Below the pieces are notes generated by a model, which was given only the letters and a program-made list of their open reading frames with translations, was not told the origin of the DNA and ran no database searches. From an uncultured Spirochaetota bacterium (GTDB lineage: Bacteria > Spirochaetota > UBA4802 > UBA5550): a stretch of DNA of 64,000 nt. Positions 26,172 to 35,777 of the stretch are shown here, in pieces. The position numbers and the translations under genes are program-made. The number at the start of each line of letters is the position of its first letter. The stretch's first letter is position 1. The stretch lies in assembly GCA_937872225.1 (NCBI GenBank), contig CALMRZ010000038.1, forward strand, positions 1 through 64,000, read 5' to 3'.

Positions 26172-27439
26172 GACAGCAAGTCACCCCCTTCCGACGGCCG
26201 TATCACTTCGACGGTCTCTATCTTGTTCTTCCTGATATGACGGATCCTGAGGACATAGGCCCCGACCCTGAGGACATCGCCCCGCTTCGGTATGTACGCG
26301 AGCTTTTCGATTATATACCCGCCGATCGTGTCGGCGTTCCGGCTTTTCAGGTCCTCGCCGAAAGCTGCATTGAAGTCATCGATCTGCAGCTCTCCCGATA
26401 TGACGGAGGTGCTGCCATCAATTTTTCGTATATGGTGGCTGGCATGGTCTTCCCACTTGGTCATGTCGCGGCCCAACAGCTCCGAGAGCAGCTTGTTGAG
26501 CGTAACAACGCCGGCAGTCCCCCCGTATTCGTCAACAACGACGGCTATCTGTATGCCCTCTGTCAGGAAATCGTTCAGGAGGTCATGGAGATCCCGGGAG
26601 GCCGGGAAAAACTTGATCTTCTGGATAAAACGGTTTATGTTACGGGCCTTCTTGAAGCCCAGGTGGTAGGGAATCAGTTCCCGCGAATCGACCATGCCGA
26701 TTACATGGTCGATGTCTTTTTGATAGACCGGGATCCGTATCACGCCCGATTCGATGAACAGCTTCATCGCGTCCCTGATCGACGATCCGTAAGGGAGGAA
26801 CACGGCGCTGCTGCGGGGAAACATTATATTGGCGGCGTCCTTCTTGGCGAAGCGCAGCACGTTCTGGATGAAGGCGCCTTCGTCCTTGCCGATGACCCCC
26901 TTCTCTTCACCCAGCTTCACCGCCAGCTTCAATTCGTCACGGGTGATCGCCTTGTGGGTCAGCTTCAGGTTGAAGATTTTTATCATCATGTTGGTGAAAA
27001 TGAGCAGCAGCGCCCGGACCGGGGCAAGCATGAAGTGGAAAAACCGGAGCAACGGCAGCGCCTTTTTAGAAACCTTCTCATAGGAGCTCATGGCGATCAA
27101 CTTCGGCGATATCTCGCAGAAGATGATAATGAGCGGCGTCAATACGGCAATGGTAATGACGTCCCCCCAGCGTGGCCACACCTGGAGCAGGAGGCTGGTC
27201 GAGAGCATCGATATGAGAAGGTTCACGAAGAGGTTTCCCGTGAGAAGCGTGATCAGGATCTTCTGCGGGTCCTTCATGAAGGCGTAAATGGACTTTTCCT
27301 TTTTCTGGTGGGAATGGGAAAAACGGTGGATGTCCGATTTCGTGAGTGAAAAGAGGGCGCTCTCCGATCCGGAAAAAAACGCGGACAGCGCCATGCAGAC
27401 AATGAGCGCGGCGAGTTCTCGGTAGATCTGGTCCATCAC
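26168..27439 (-). CDS. CNNM/CorC (HlyC)-family membrane protein 2
   Basis: The 423-residue protein has the same layout as its downstream neighbour: CNNM membrane domain (about 1-185), CBS pair (about 210-330, with VDEYGGTAGVVT) and CorC/HlyC domain (about 345-415). The two share the fold but are clearly diverged, so the duplication is old. Its start overlaps the LytM peptidase gene and its stop overlaps the other CNNM gene, each by four bases, so all are probably translated from one mRNA. Confidence 0.9.
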   Translation of the reverse strand: MMDQIYRELAALIVCMALSAFFSGSESALFSLTKSDIHRFSHSHQKKEKSIYAFMKDPQKILITLLTGNLFVNLLISMLSTSLLLQVWPRWGDVITIAVLTPLIIIFCEISPKLIAMSSYEKVSKKALPLLRFFHFMLAPVRALLLIFTNMMIKIFNLKLTHKAITRDELKLAVKLGEEKGVIGKDEGAFIQNVLRFAKKDAANIMFPRSSAVFLPYGSSIRDAMKLFIESGVIRIPVYQKDIDHVIGMVDSRELIPYHLGFKKARNINRFIQKIKFFPASRDLHDLLNDFLTEGIQIAVVVDEYGGTAGVVTLNKLLSELLGRDMTKWEDHASHHIRKIDGSTSVISGELQIDDFNAAFGEDLKSRNADTIGGYIIEKLAYIPKRGDVLRVGAYVLRIRHIRKNKIETVEVIRPSEGGDLLS

Positions 27440-28302
27440 TCCTGGCTGATATCAAGCTTCACATTAAAGGTGTATTCCTTCTCGGCGGTGTTCCCGGCAT
27501 AGTCAGATGCCGTTACTTTCACCACGTTCTCCCCTTCCGCGTAGGTCAGTCCCTCTATCTTGTAATAGCCCTTGCTGTCGAAGAGGTTTTCGAATTTTTT
27601 ACCGTCCACGGTCAGGCGCCCCCGGGAGACGGCTATGGAGCCGAATTCCTTCTTTAAAACGTTCCTGCCGTTGAATTCAACGGTGAGGCGGTACACGCCC
27701 AGGTTTTCCCGCCCCGTCATGGCGTCGTTTATCTTCACCAGGAGGGGATAATGCCGGGTGAGCCGTATATTGGCCTTGTCACGCACGATGATGATCTTGT
27801 CGCCGATGTGGAACGCTATTTCCGAAAGGACCGGCGCCTTCGTGTCCTCCCATGCGGGAAGGATTTTCAGGGGATTCACCGAAACCCGTCCGGGGTACTG
27901 CATGATGGAAAAATGGATGTGCTTGTTAATCGAGTGGCCCGTGTTGCCCATCATGCCGACGGTGTCCCTTTCGGCATAGGTTTTCTTCGAGGACAGGCCG
28001 TTTTCAAGGTGCATGTAGAGGGAATAAACGCCGTTGCGGTGCTCCAGTATCTTGAAATTGCCGCCCCCGGGGTAATTATCCAGGGGAAAGAGGGCCTTGT
28101 CCCAGTAAAAGAGGAGTTTACCCGGTTCCACGGGATACACCCTGTCATCGACGGAAGTCATGTCGATGCCGTCATGAAAATGGTCCCACCTGGATTCGCA
28201 GAAGGTCGAAGTGATGGTGCCGCTGTCGACCGGCCACCGGAACGACACGAACGACAGGGCCAACATGACAAGCAACAGGCAGAACAGGCGACGACGTTTC
28301 AT
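27436..28302 (-). CDS. exported LytM/M23-family peptidase
   Basis: The 288-residue product has a signal peptide (residues 1-22), then an M23 domain with both zinc motifs, HDGID (about residues 43-47) and HIHFS (about 129-133), and a C-terminal Ig-like beta domain (about 150-285, with TASDYAGNTAEKEYTF). M23 enzymes cut peptidoglycan cross-bridges; all expected ligands are present, so it should be active in the periplasm. It sits between PBP1A and the CNNM genes with four-base overlaps, in keeping with a cell-wall role. Confidence 0.9.
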   Translation of the reverse strand: MKRRRLFCLLLVMLALSFVSFRWPVDSGTITSTFCESRWDHFHDGIDMTSVDDRVYPVEPGKLLFYWDKALFPLDNYPGGGNFKILEHRNGVYSLYMHLENGLSSKKTYAERDTVGMMGNTGHSINKHIHFSIMQYPGRVSVNPLKILPAWEDTKAPVLSEIAFHIGDKIIIVRDKANIRLTRHYPLLVKINDAMTGRENLGVYRLTVEFNGRNVLKKEFGSIAVSRGRLTVDGKKFENLFDSKGYYKIEGLTYAEGENVVKVTASDYAGNTAEKEYTFNVKLDISQE

Positions 28303-30641
28303 TTTACTCCTTCCTTTTCTTCGGTTTCTTTATTATCATCTTTCTTTTTGTCTTTTCCGGCGTGGATATGGCAGTACTTGCCGGGCTCGGTTCCCGAGTA
28401 ATAGAGTACGTCCCTGGCCACCCGGGGACATTCGCCGTCCCTGCCCGCCACTTCCCCTGAATCCAGGCAGATCGTTTCCATTGACAGTCCCTGCTCGGGT
28501 TTCCTGAAATCACCGGGCGGGTTGCCCCGGAAAATCGATGATATGTACTCTACCCAGACGGGGGCCGCGACGACCCCGCCTGCCCTGCCCCATCCGAGGG
28601 ATATGGCCCCCTCCTTGTTTCCGATCCAGACCGCCGTAACATTGTTCGACGTTAATCCGGCGAACCAGGCGTCATTATAGTTGGCGCTGGTCCCTGTTTT
28701 TCCGGCCACGGGAAAATCTATCCTGCCCCCACTGAACGCCCCGGCCGCGGTGCCGCCCTCATCGAAAATGCTTTTCAGCATGGATATGGTAATGGCGCAG
28801 GCCGCAGGATCGATTATCCGCCCGGTCTCTTTCCTGCGCTCGTCGGTAAGCTTGCGGATCTCCTCCTCATTGTTCCAGACAACATTGTCATTGTAGTCCC
28901 TGACCTGGCGGATGCCGTAGGGAAGAACGTATTCACCGCCGTTTACGATGACGGAATGAAGCATGCAGTTTTCCAGGGGCGATACCTCGTACGTCCCCAG
29001 GGCCAGGGAGAGGGTCCTGCCGAAACGCTCTTTCAGCTCCGCGTCGGACAGGTAGAGACTTTTCTTCAGGATGGTGAAAATCCCGTCATAACCGGTCTTT
29101 TCGAGGACCTTGACGGCGACCACGTTGATCGACTTTTTCAGCGCTTCGCGCACGATCACCTCGCCGAGGTACTTCCCGTCGTAATTGCGCGGCTCGTATC
29201 CCCCGGGAAATTTCGTCCTCTCGTCGTTAAAAACCGTCGAGGGCGTAATATCCCTGCTTTCAACGGCCGCGACATAGAGGACCGGTTTGAAGGACGATCC
29301 GGGCTGCCGCCTGATCTGGGCAACATGGTCATTCTGGTTCTTTGAAGAAAATTCATATCCGCCGACGTATGCCAGCAGTTCCCCGGTCGCCGGGTCCATG
29401 GAAACCAGGGCCCCCTCTATGTTCTGGGCCTTTTTCATCTCGGCGTCCGCCTTCAGCTTGTCCTTCAGGCGTCCCGCCAGCTTCAGGTGATACTCGCGCT
29501 GGCGCAGGATACCCGCCTTGAGCGCCGCGGTGGCGATGTCCTGTTTCTCGGCGTCGATGGTGGTAAACACCTTCAGGCCGCCCTTTTTCACGGCCTCCTC
29601 GCCGAATTTTTCCACCAGGACGCGGCGGATGCTCTCGTTGAAGAAGGGGGCCCGGTTCACCCGGTACGAACTGAAGACGAAGTTCCCGATGAGGGAAGAC
29701 GCGGCGACCCCCTTTTCGTCGTACACGACCTCCCATTTTCTCAGGAACTGACCGTACATCTTTCCGGTGTTCCTGTTTTTCAGGAAACCGGCATCGGACA
29801 TCGATTCCAGTATCCGTTTCGTTTTGCGGAGCGATGCATCGAGGTCTGAAAGGGGTGAATATATCTTCGGGTTTGAAATGGTGGCGACGATCATGGCGCA
29901 TTCGACCGCGGACAGCTCCTTCACCGAAACGCCGAAGAACATCTTGGCGGCCGACTCAACGCCGTAGGCGCCGTTGCCGAAATAGATGAGGTTCAGGTAC
30001 ATGGAGAGTATGTCCTGCTTGTCATAGCGCTTCTCGATCTCCCGGGCGCAGAAAGCCTCGTATATCTTACGCTTCAGGTTCCGCTCCATGTCGGTGAAGA
30101 GGACCTTCGCCAGCTGCTGGGTTATGGTGCTGCCGCCCTGGACGACCCGGAAATGGACCAAGTTGACCAGTATCGCGCGAAAAATGCCCCGGTAGTTTAT
30201 GCCCCGGTGGTTGTAGAAATCGCGGTCTTCGCTGGCTATCACCGCCTTGACCAGCCATTCGGGGATATAGTCATAGGGCACGATCTCCCGCTTCTGCTCG
30301 AAGAATTCCCCGATGATCTCGTTGTTACGGTCGTATATGCGGGTGGGAATGTCCACAACCTTGACCTTGAGGTCGACATCGCTGTAATTGTAGGTATATC
30401 CTTTCTTGAGTTCCTCGGTCCGGTCGATGAGCTGTTTGTACTTGGTCAGCTTTTTGAGGGCCCCGTCGCGGTCGCCCTGCCACATGAAAAAGATCACCGT
30501 CACGTACGCCGCAAGGAGGAAGGTGATCGCTGTCGGCACGTATATAAACACGACCTTCTTATGCGTCATGATCCAGGCACATGCCTTTTTTATGAAATCC
30601 ATGACCGGTGCCATTATCGATCTCCAGTCAAATCCGCCCAT
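28299..30641 (-). CDS. class A penicillin-binding protein (PBP1A-like)
   Basis: The 780-residue protein has an N-terminal membrane anchor (about 35-55), a GT51 glycosyltransferase domain with ASEDRDFYNHRGI and GGSTITQQLAK, and a transpeptidase domain with SSFKP (catalytic Ser), SIN (SxN) and KTGTS. It polymerises and cross-links peptidoglycan at the outer face of the inner membrane. GAGG upstream supports the ATG at 30641. It heads a four-gene coupled set with the LytM peptidase and two CNNM proteins; a promoter candidate lies at 30730-30757. Confidence 0.95.
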   Translation of the reverse strand: MGGFDWRSIMAPVMDFIKKACAWIMTHKKVVFIYVPTAITFLLAAYVTVIFFMWQGDRDGALKKLTKYKQLIDRTEELKKGYTYNYSDVDLKVKVVDIPTRIYDRNNEIIGEFFEQKREIVPYDYIPEWLVKAVIASEDRDFYNHRGINYRGIFRAILVNLVHFRVVQGGSTITQQLAKVLFTDMERNLKRKIYEAFCAREIEKRYDKQDILSMYLNLIYFGNGAYGVESAAKMFFGVSVKELSAVECAMIVATISNPKIYSPLSDLDASLRKTKRILESMSDAGFLKNRNTGKMYGQFLRKWEVVYDEKGVAASSLIGNFVFSSYRVNRAPFFNESIRRVLVEKFGEEAVKKGGLKVFTTIDAEKQDIATAALKAGILRQREYHLKLAGRLKDKLKADAEMKKAQNIEGALVSMDPATGELLAYVGGYEFSSKNQNDHVAQIRRQPGSSFKPVLYVAAVESRDITPSTVFNDERTKFPGGYEPRNYDGKYLGEVIVREALKKSINVVAVKVLEKTGYDGIFTILKKSLYLSDAELKERFGRTLSLALGTYEVSPLENCMLHSVIVNGGEYVLPYGIRQVRDYNDNVVWNNEEEIRKLTDERRKETGRIIDPAACAITISMLKSIFDEGGTAAGAFSGGRIDFPVAGKTGTSANYNDAWFAGLTSNNVTAVWIGNKEGAISLGWGRAGGVVAAPVWVEYISSIFRGNPPGDFRKPEQGLSMETICLDSGEVAGRDGECPRVARDVLYYSGTEPGKYCHIHAGKDKKKDDNKETEEKEGVK

Positions 30642-30729
30642 TGGTCAAATCCTCATGTCCCGCAAAACACGCCCCTGCCAAGAATAGACCCCCCTTTCCC
30701 GAGGGGCCCATGGGGGTCATTTCAGTTAC

Positions 30730-30757
30730 GGTATAATAGTATCCCGATAAAAGTCAA
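30730..30757 (-). promoter_or_regulatory. possible promoter of the PBP1A operon
   Basis: On the minus strand TTGACT (30752-30757) and TATACC (30730-30735) are 16 bases apart, in the gap between rlmN and the PBP gene. Confidence 0.4.
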
Positions 30758-30765
30758 ATACATTC

Positions 30766-31836
30766 CTACGGGAGTTCCCCTCTATCACAGCCGCTCGAGG
30801 CGGCATAGCGCTTCCCCGAAAGCTGGCCGCAGGCCCCGCTGATGTCGCGGCCGAAGCTCTTGCGCACCGTTACGGGGACATTCATGATCTCAAGGTCCCT
30901 GACGAAGCGCTCAACCTCCGCCTCAGCGGGCGGTTCGCATCCCTGCCCGCCCACGTTGAGGGGGATCAGGTTGAGCTTGATCCGGTTGTAGCGGAACATT
31001 TTCTTCAGCCGCCTCGCGTCCTCCGTGGAAATGTTGTCCGCCCGCATCACGTATACGACGGTAAGCCTGTTCCGCGATGCCGGGAACTTCTCGTTCAGCA
31101 TTCGGGATATGGCGCTGAAGGGATTGGACCGCTCCACCGGCATGATGCGCTCCCGTTTGCCGGGTTCGGTGTCGTTGAGGGATATGGCCAGGTTGTAGGG
31201 CCGCTCTTCGTCAATGAACCGCTCGATGCCCGCGATGACGCCCGAAGTCGATATGGTGATTTTCCTCACCGAAACATGGAAGCCGAAGCTGTAATTCATG
31301 ATTTGGGCGGCTCGGATCACGTTGTCGTAATTCATGAAGGGCTCGCCCATGCCCATGAACACAACGTTGTTGTTCCGCTGCCCCGAGATCCTCCTCACGT
31401 GACAGAGCTGGTCGATGATCTCCCCCGTTTCAAGGTTCCGGATGAAACCCAGTTTCGCGGTCTCGCAGAAACGGCACCCCATGGCGCACCCCACCTGGCT
31501 CGAGAGGCAAACGGTGATCCTCCCGTCTTCAACGCCCTCATTCCTGATCAGGACGCTTTCTATATAATTGCCGTCACGGGTCTTGAAAAGGTATTTTTCC
31601 GATCCGTCAACGGCCGAAACCAGCCGCTCTTCCGGGGAGAGGGCATTCACGGCAAAGGTCCCTTCGAGGGCGCCCCGGAGCTCCCGGGAAACGTCCGTCA
31701 TCGCGTCAAAGGAGTCCACGTTCTTCTCGTAAAGCCAGATCATGATCTGCTTCGCACGGTACCGCTTTTCGCCGATAGAGCCGAAGTACTCTTCAAGTTC
31801 TTCGATGGTGTAGCTTTTTATTAATTTCCTGTCCAT
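30766..31836 (-). CDS. rlmN: 23S rRNA (adenine2503-C2)-methyltransferase RlmN
   Basis: The 356-residue protein is a radical SAM enzyme with C117-AMG-C121-RF-C124, the MGMGEPFMNYDNV motif, and a C-terminal GACGQLSG cysteine that carries the methyl group in RlmN. It methylates A2503 of 23S rRNA (and A37 of some tRNAs). The N-terminal domain (about 1-90) is also typical. It lies upstream of the PBP operon in the same direction, 124 bases away. Confidence 0.95.
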   Translation of the reverse strand: MDRKLIKSYTIEELEEYFGSIGEKRYRAKQIMIWLYEKNVDSFDAMTDVSRELRGALEGTFAVNALSPEERLVSAVDGSEKYLFKTRDGNYIESVLIRNEGVEDGRITVCLSSQVGCAMGCRFCETAKLGFIRNLETGEIIDQLCHVRRISGQRNNNVVFMGMGEPFMNYDNVIRAAQIMNYSFGFHVSVRKITISTSGVIAGIERFIDEERPYNLAISLNDTEPGKRERIMPVERSNPFSAISRMLNEKFPASRNRLTVVYVMRADNISTEDARRLKKMFRYNRIKLNLIPLNVGGQGCEPPAEAEVERFVRDLEIMNVPVTVRKSFGRDISGACGQLSGKRYAASSGCDRGELP

Positions 31837-31917
31837 CGCTTACAAGATAGGGAGTGACGGTCCCCCGCTGCAAGAAATATTTATTACTCACCATCCACGT
31901 ACGTTCAGCCGGTGTTC

Positions 31918-31979
31918 CCTGCATGCAATGTCCCCGGCCTCTCAACACGAAGCGTTGTCGCCGGCTCTCTGCATGCAGG
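31918..31979. repeat. nested inverted repeat in a gene-free gap
   Basis: CCTGCATGCA (31918-31927) and TGCATGCAGG (31970-31979) enclose CCGGC (31934-31938) and GCCGG (31960-31964). The outer arm contains the GCATGC palindrome that also appears near 3.63, 42.7 and 45.3 kb. Confidence 0.45.
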
Positions 31980-32070
31980 CCTGTGCGGCACGCCCCGGGG
32001 GGGCGATGACATAATCGCGGATACGGCCGACACGGAGATCGGGTCTGCTTTTTCAAGGTTCATGGCGCCA

Positions 32071-32564
32071 TCACAGATACAGCGGCGATGACGCGATCAC
32101 GAACTGGGCCGCATAGTAAAGCCGTAATCCAGCTTCATCGGCTTTTCCATCGCCGCGACCGCCACGATGCCGATGAGCGCGGGGGCTACCGACAATACCA
32201 GCGAGGTGCCGGTCCAGTCATAGTTCAGGAATATCGCCGCGATGAAGAAAAAATGGCCCGCCAGGAAGGAGTAGAACCCCCCGAACAGATATGCATCCCT
32301 GTCCTTTGCATAGACATACTTCAGGTCGAGCCAGATGTCCCCCAGAAGGCCGCAGACAAGGCCCATGATTATCAGCAGGGCGTAGTTGAGCCGGCCCGTG
32401 CTGGCGCCAAGGGCCGCGCATGCCGTCGCCATGAAGAATACGCTGGCAATCGCCTTCGCCATAAGCGCCGGCACGCCGCCCCTCCGTACCCTTATCACGA
32501 GAAAGAAAACCGTAGCCGCGATACCCAGAACCAGCGTTGTCCCGTGAATCCCGATGCCCGTCAT
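32071..32564 (-). pseudogene. YhhN (lysoplasmalogenase-like) gene with an out-of-frame internal deletion
   Basis: From ATG 32564 (GGGAGG seven bases upstream) the frame encodes the first ~150 residues of a YhhN protein, including GDIWLDLKYVY and the FLAGHFFFI segment, up to MKLDYG. The frame then ends within eight codons. In another frame the next bases encode YYAAQFVIASSPLYL and a stop, which is the usual YhhN C-terminus. About 65-70 family residues between these points are missing. The simplest reading is a deletion that also shifted the frame. A short protein from 32097 could still be made but would lack several membrane segments. Confidence 0.6.
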
Positions 32565-32615
32565 GTTGGTGCCTCCCGGATATTCGTCCGTCTTAAACAT
32601 ATCGCCGGATCATTC

Positions 32616-33179
32616 TTATTGCCGCCCGGCCGCTTTCGACCGGCGACACCGTGCCAGCGCCACATAGGCCATTACCGGGACGAGCACAAGGTAGAACCCC
32701 GGCCCCGAAACGAACGCCCACATTGCTCTTGATGAATACTCCGCGGTGTATAGAATGGCCATCACATGAAACACGATATATACTGTCATGATTACAAGCA
32801 TACGCTTCAGAAGGGGAAATGCAGCGTGTGTGAGGGCCCTGCCCGGCGGCATGTAGCGGCCGAAATATCTCGAAAAAACCCCTTCCGGAGCAAACACAAA
32901 AAAAAGAAGAAATGGGACGAACAGGGCCTCGATCAGTGCCGGCTTGACCCTGAAAAAGCGGTCGTCATTGGTCGCGATGGAAACGCCCCCCATGACGGCG
33001 ATGAGCGCCAGGTCTGCCAGTAGAAAATAGTCGAACGTTCCTGACGCATGCCAGGTGATCCCGGCCTGGACCGCGGTGAACAGCACCGCCGAAATGATTG
33101 AAACCGCCGTATTTTCAATGACGGAATCGACCACCATGAAAACAACTATCGGCAGAAACTGCAGAAAAAGAAAGGTCAT
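32616..33179 (-). CDS. integral membrane protein, resembles intracellular septation protein A (YciB/IspZ)
   Basis: The 187-residue protein has about five membrane segments. The order FLPIVVFMVVDSV, ITWHASGTFDYFLLADL and DDRFFRVKPALIEALF follows the IspZ/YciB (PF04279) pattern, though similarity is weak. YciB-type proteins sit in the inner membrane and affect cell-envelope synthesis. I chose ATG 33179 (AGGGGA five bases upstream) over GTG 33197. It precedes the decayed yhhN in the same direction. Confidence 0.6.
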   Translation of the reverse strand: MTFLFLQFLPIVVFMVVDSVIENTAVSIISAVLFTAVQAGITWHASGTFDYFLLADLALIAVMGGVSIATNDDRFFRVKPALIEALFVPFLLFFVFAPEGVFSRYFGRYMPPGRALTHAAFPLLKRMLVIMTVYIVFHVMAILYTAEYSSRAMWAFVSGPGFYLVLVPVMAYVALARCRRSKAAGRQ

Positions 33180-33295
33180 GGACGTCCCCTGTGCCACTAG
33201 GCGAATAGTACCTCCACCGGTGCAGGATGCAAGTTTATTTTTCTATCCTTCCGCGTGAAGCCACGGGCGGCGGGCAGAACCGGGCCGCGAGAATG

Positions 33296-33321
33296 AAAAA
33301 CCCGCCGGGCAGGGGCGGGTT
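33296..33321 (-). terminator. rho-independent terminator after the PP2C-TPR gene
   Basis: On the minus strand ACCCGCC and GGCGGGT form a stem with a seven-base loop, followed by five T residues. It is 60 bases past the stop at 33381. Confidence 0.8.
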
Positions 33322-33380
33322 CAATTCACACGCTGTATCCCTAAAACGCGGTTTCGAGAACGCGTTTTCAGCAAAAACAT

Positions 33381-35588
33381 CTATTTTTTCTCAGTCATGC
33401 TCCTGATCTCAAACATGGCCATCTTGTTGTCCGGGTCTATATTAATGACCTTTTCAAAGGACCGCATCGCGCTCTCCTCGTCCCCTTTCTTCTTGTACGC
33501 CATGCCCATGGCAAACAGGGCGTTCACAAAACCGGGATCTATTTCAAGGCCTTTTTCAAAAAAAAGGATGGCATTGTCAAAATCCCCAAGCTGATAATAG
33601 GACGCGCCGCCGATATAATAGGCGTTCTTGTTCATCTTGTCGTTCTCGATGTATGCCTGGATCCTGTCGATGGCCTTGCGGAAGCTGTTCACCCTGAAGT
33701 AGTTCTTGGCAAGGTTGTAAAGGATCTTCTGGTTCTCCGGGTATTTCTTGAAGCCTTTTTCAAGAACCTCGGTCGCCTCCTGGTACTGGTGGGCGTTGAT
33801 GAGCCGCTTCGAATTCTTGATGATATCGACCGCCTCGTCGCGGGAAAGCTCGACGACCAGCAGGGTGATATCGTCGACGAGCTGGGCGTTGCCCATGAAC
33901 TGTCGGACGTCATTGATGATGGCCTCGGCGAATTCCTCCGCGGGAAGCGAACGGTATCTCCTGATCGCCTCTTCAAGGCGTCGGTTGGAATACTCGACCC
34001 GTTCCTCGTTGATGGCCTCCGGTATCCCGTCCGTGTACAGAACGACGCGGTCCCCGTATTCAAGCTTGGTCTTCTTCTCATCGTATGACTCGCGCGCTTC
34101 CTCAATGGCGCCGATGAACAGGCCGTTGGTGTCGAGGAGCTCTATGTCCCCCTCATGCCTCAGGAGTATCGCCTTCTGGTGGCTGGCATTGGAATAGACC
34201 ATGTTGTAATCGTCATCGACGGCGAGCATGAAGCAGGTCATGTAGTCCTGGGTCTTGACGTGGTCAAGGATGTTCTGGTTCATTTCCTGGAAAATCTTTT
34301 TCGGCGAGTCGTACTTGGATCCCGCGTTCCCGAAGGACATCTTCGCCATGGTGGTGACCAGGGCGGCAGGGATGCCATGGCCGGAAACGTCGGCGATCAT
34401 GACGCCGATCTTGTCGTCCTTCAGCAGATGGACGTCGTAAAAGTCGCCCCCGATCTTTTCCATGGCGATGTAGCGGACCGCGAACTTCAGCTCGTTCCAA
34501 TCGTCGATCTTTCCGGGAAGGATGCTGCGCTGGATGACGCTGGCCATGTCCAGCTGCTTCTGTATCTGCTCGTCCCTGCTCCGCAGGCTCGACAGGGCCT
34601 CCTCGAGCTCCTCGGTCCGCCTGGCGACCTTTCCCTCGACGTCACGTCTGAAATCGTCGATTTCCCGGGCCGTTTCCATGAGGGCGAACTCGATCGCGGT
34701 GAATTCCCTCTCCAGGGAAAGGACCTTGTATCCCGCGGTCCCGCCGGAAGCGATGGTCCTGGTAACTCGTATCAGGTCGTTCAGGATGCGCATGATGGAC
34801 CGAGTGGTGATCTGCATCAGTAAAAAGCTGGCCAGGACCGATATGCCGAAATACAAGAATATGATCGCTATATTAAACTCCTCGAAAAACCGCACCTTTT
34901 CCATCAGGGCGGCAAAGGTCAGCAGGGTAATGACCATGAGCCAGACGAAGAACAGAAACTTGAGCCTGATGCCGATGAGGGCCCGCGGCTTCACGCTCGC
35001 GCCGGTGCTCACGATTTTATTGTACATGGCGCTCCGCTCCGGGTTTGTGAGCGACTCGGTGAAGAGGTAGGTGGACATGCCGTACAGGATGATGATGATG
35101 ATCACCGTCAGGGATGTCGCCTTTATCATGGCGGAAAATTCCGGCGCGGTGTAGGCGCCCAGAATCCGATACTCATAGAACGCGAGGCCGAGGATAATTA
35201 TGCCCGCCACAGCCGTCAGAAGGGTGCAGTGGAGCAGATTATACATGGGAAGGTCTGAAAAATTGGTGTATACCTTCTTAAAATCTTCTTCAGGGATTTC
35301 AAGATTTTTTTTGTATGCCTCATTGACCGCCCTCAGGGGCTCCATAAGGGGGGGGATCTTGAGGGGAGCCAGCAGACCAAACAGTATCCAGTGCACCAGA
35401 GTCGGGATTGCCACCGCAACAGGGAGCCATTTCATGTAAAACAGGGACAGCTTATCGAAGGATATCATGATAAAGGATGTCCCCAGGAAAAAGGCAAAAA
35501 GGCTCAATACCCAGCTGGTCGCGACGGTAATGGCGGAAAGGGCAAAGGTATAATTTATATTTTTAGCCAGAAATTGAAAAAACTTCAT
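33381..35588 (-). CDS. membrane-bound SpoIIE/RsbU-type PP2C phosphatase with C-terminal TPRs
   Basis: The 735 residues comprise about six membrane segments (15-265), a HAMP-like linker and coiled coil (about 265-350), a SpoIIE-type phosphatase domain (about 365-575, with GGDFYDV, ADVSGHG, YTDGI and DDITLLVVE) and three to four TPR motifs (about 590-735). Such phosphatases dephosphorylate STAS anti-anti-sigma proteins and so release sigma factors; a STAS protein is encoded at 9742-10083, but a link is only a guess. The TPRs may bind a partner. It stands alone and ends at a terminator. Confidence 0.92.
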   Translation of the reverse strand: MKFFQFLAKNINYTFALSAITVATSWVLSLFAFFLGTSFIMISFDKLSLFYMKWLPVAVAIPTLVHWILFGLLAPLKIPPLMEPLRAVNEAYKKNLEIPEEDFKKVYTNFSDLPMYNLLHCTLLTAVAGIIILGLAFYEYRILGAYTAPEFSAMIKATSLTVIIIIILYGMSTYLFTESLTNPERSAMYNKIVSTGASVKPRALIGIRLKFLFFVWLMVITLLTFAALMEKVRFFEEFNIAIIFLYFGISVLASFLLMQITTRSIMRILNDLIRVTRTIASGGTAGYKVLSLEREFTAIEFALMETAREIDDFRRDVEGKVARRTEELEEALSSLRSRDEQIQKQLDMASVIQRSILPGKIDDWNELKFAVRYIAMEKIGGDFYDVHLLKDDKIGVMIADVSGHGIPAALVTTMAKMSFGNAGSKYDSPKKIFQEMNQNILDHVKTQDYMTCFMLAVDDDYNMVYSNASHQKAILLRHEGDIELLDTNGLFIGAIEEARESYDEKKTKLEYGDRVVLYTDGIPEAINEERVEYSNRRLEEAIRRYRSLPAEEFAEAIINDVRQFMGNAQLVDDITLLVVELSRDEAVDIIKNSKRLINAHQYQEATEVLEKGFKKYPENQKILYNLAKNYFRVNSFRKAIDRIQAYIENDKMNKNAYYIGGASYYQLGDFDNAILFFEKGLEIDPGFVNALFAMGMAYKKKGDEESAMRSFEKVINIDPDNKMAMFEIRSMTEKK

Positions 35589-35777
35589 GGTATCCCCTTT
35601 TGTATATCTATCGGAAAAACACGAGTATTATATATGATATATTCTGCATAATTGTCATAAAATCAAGCTAAATATACCCCTCTCCCCCCCTGAAGGGAAC
35701 TTTAATAAACATGCTGTGCCAAGTAATCCCCCACCGGCAGTGTCGGGGGCATATAGCCATAATGACAGTTTCAAACA

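Noticed and set aside
31793-32056. 87-codon minus-strand frame upstream of rlmN
   Set aside because: It overlaps the start of rlmN, runs through an inverted repeat, and shows no protein-like pattern.
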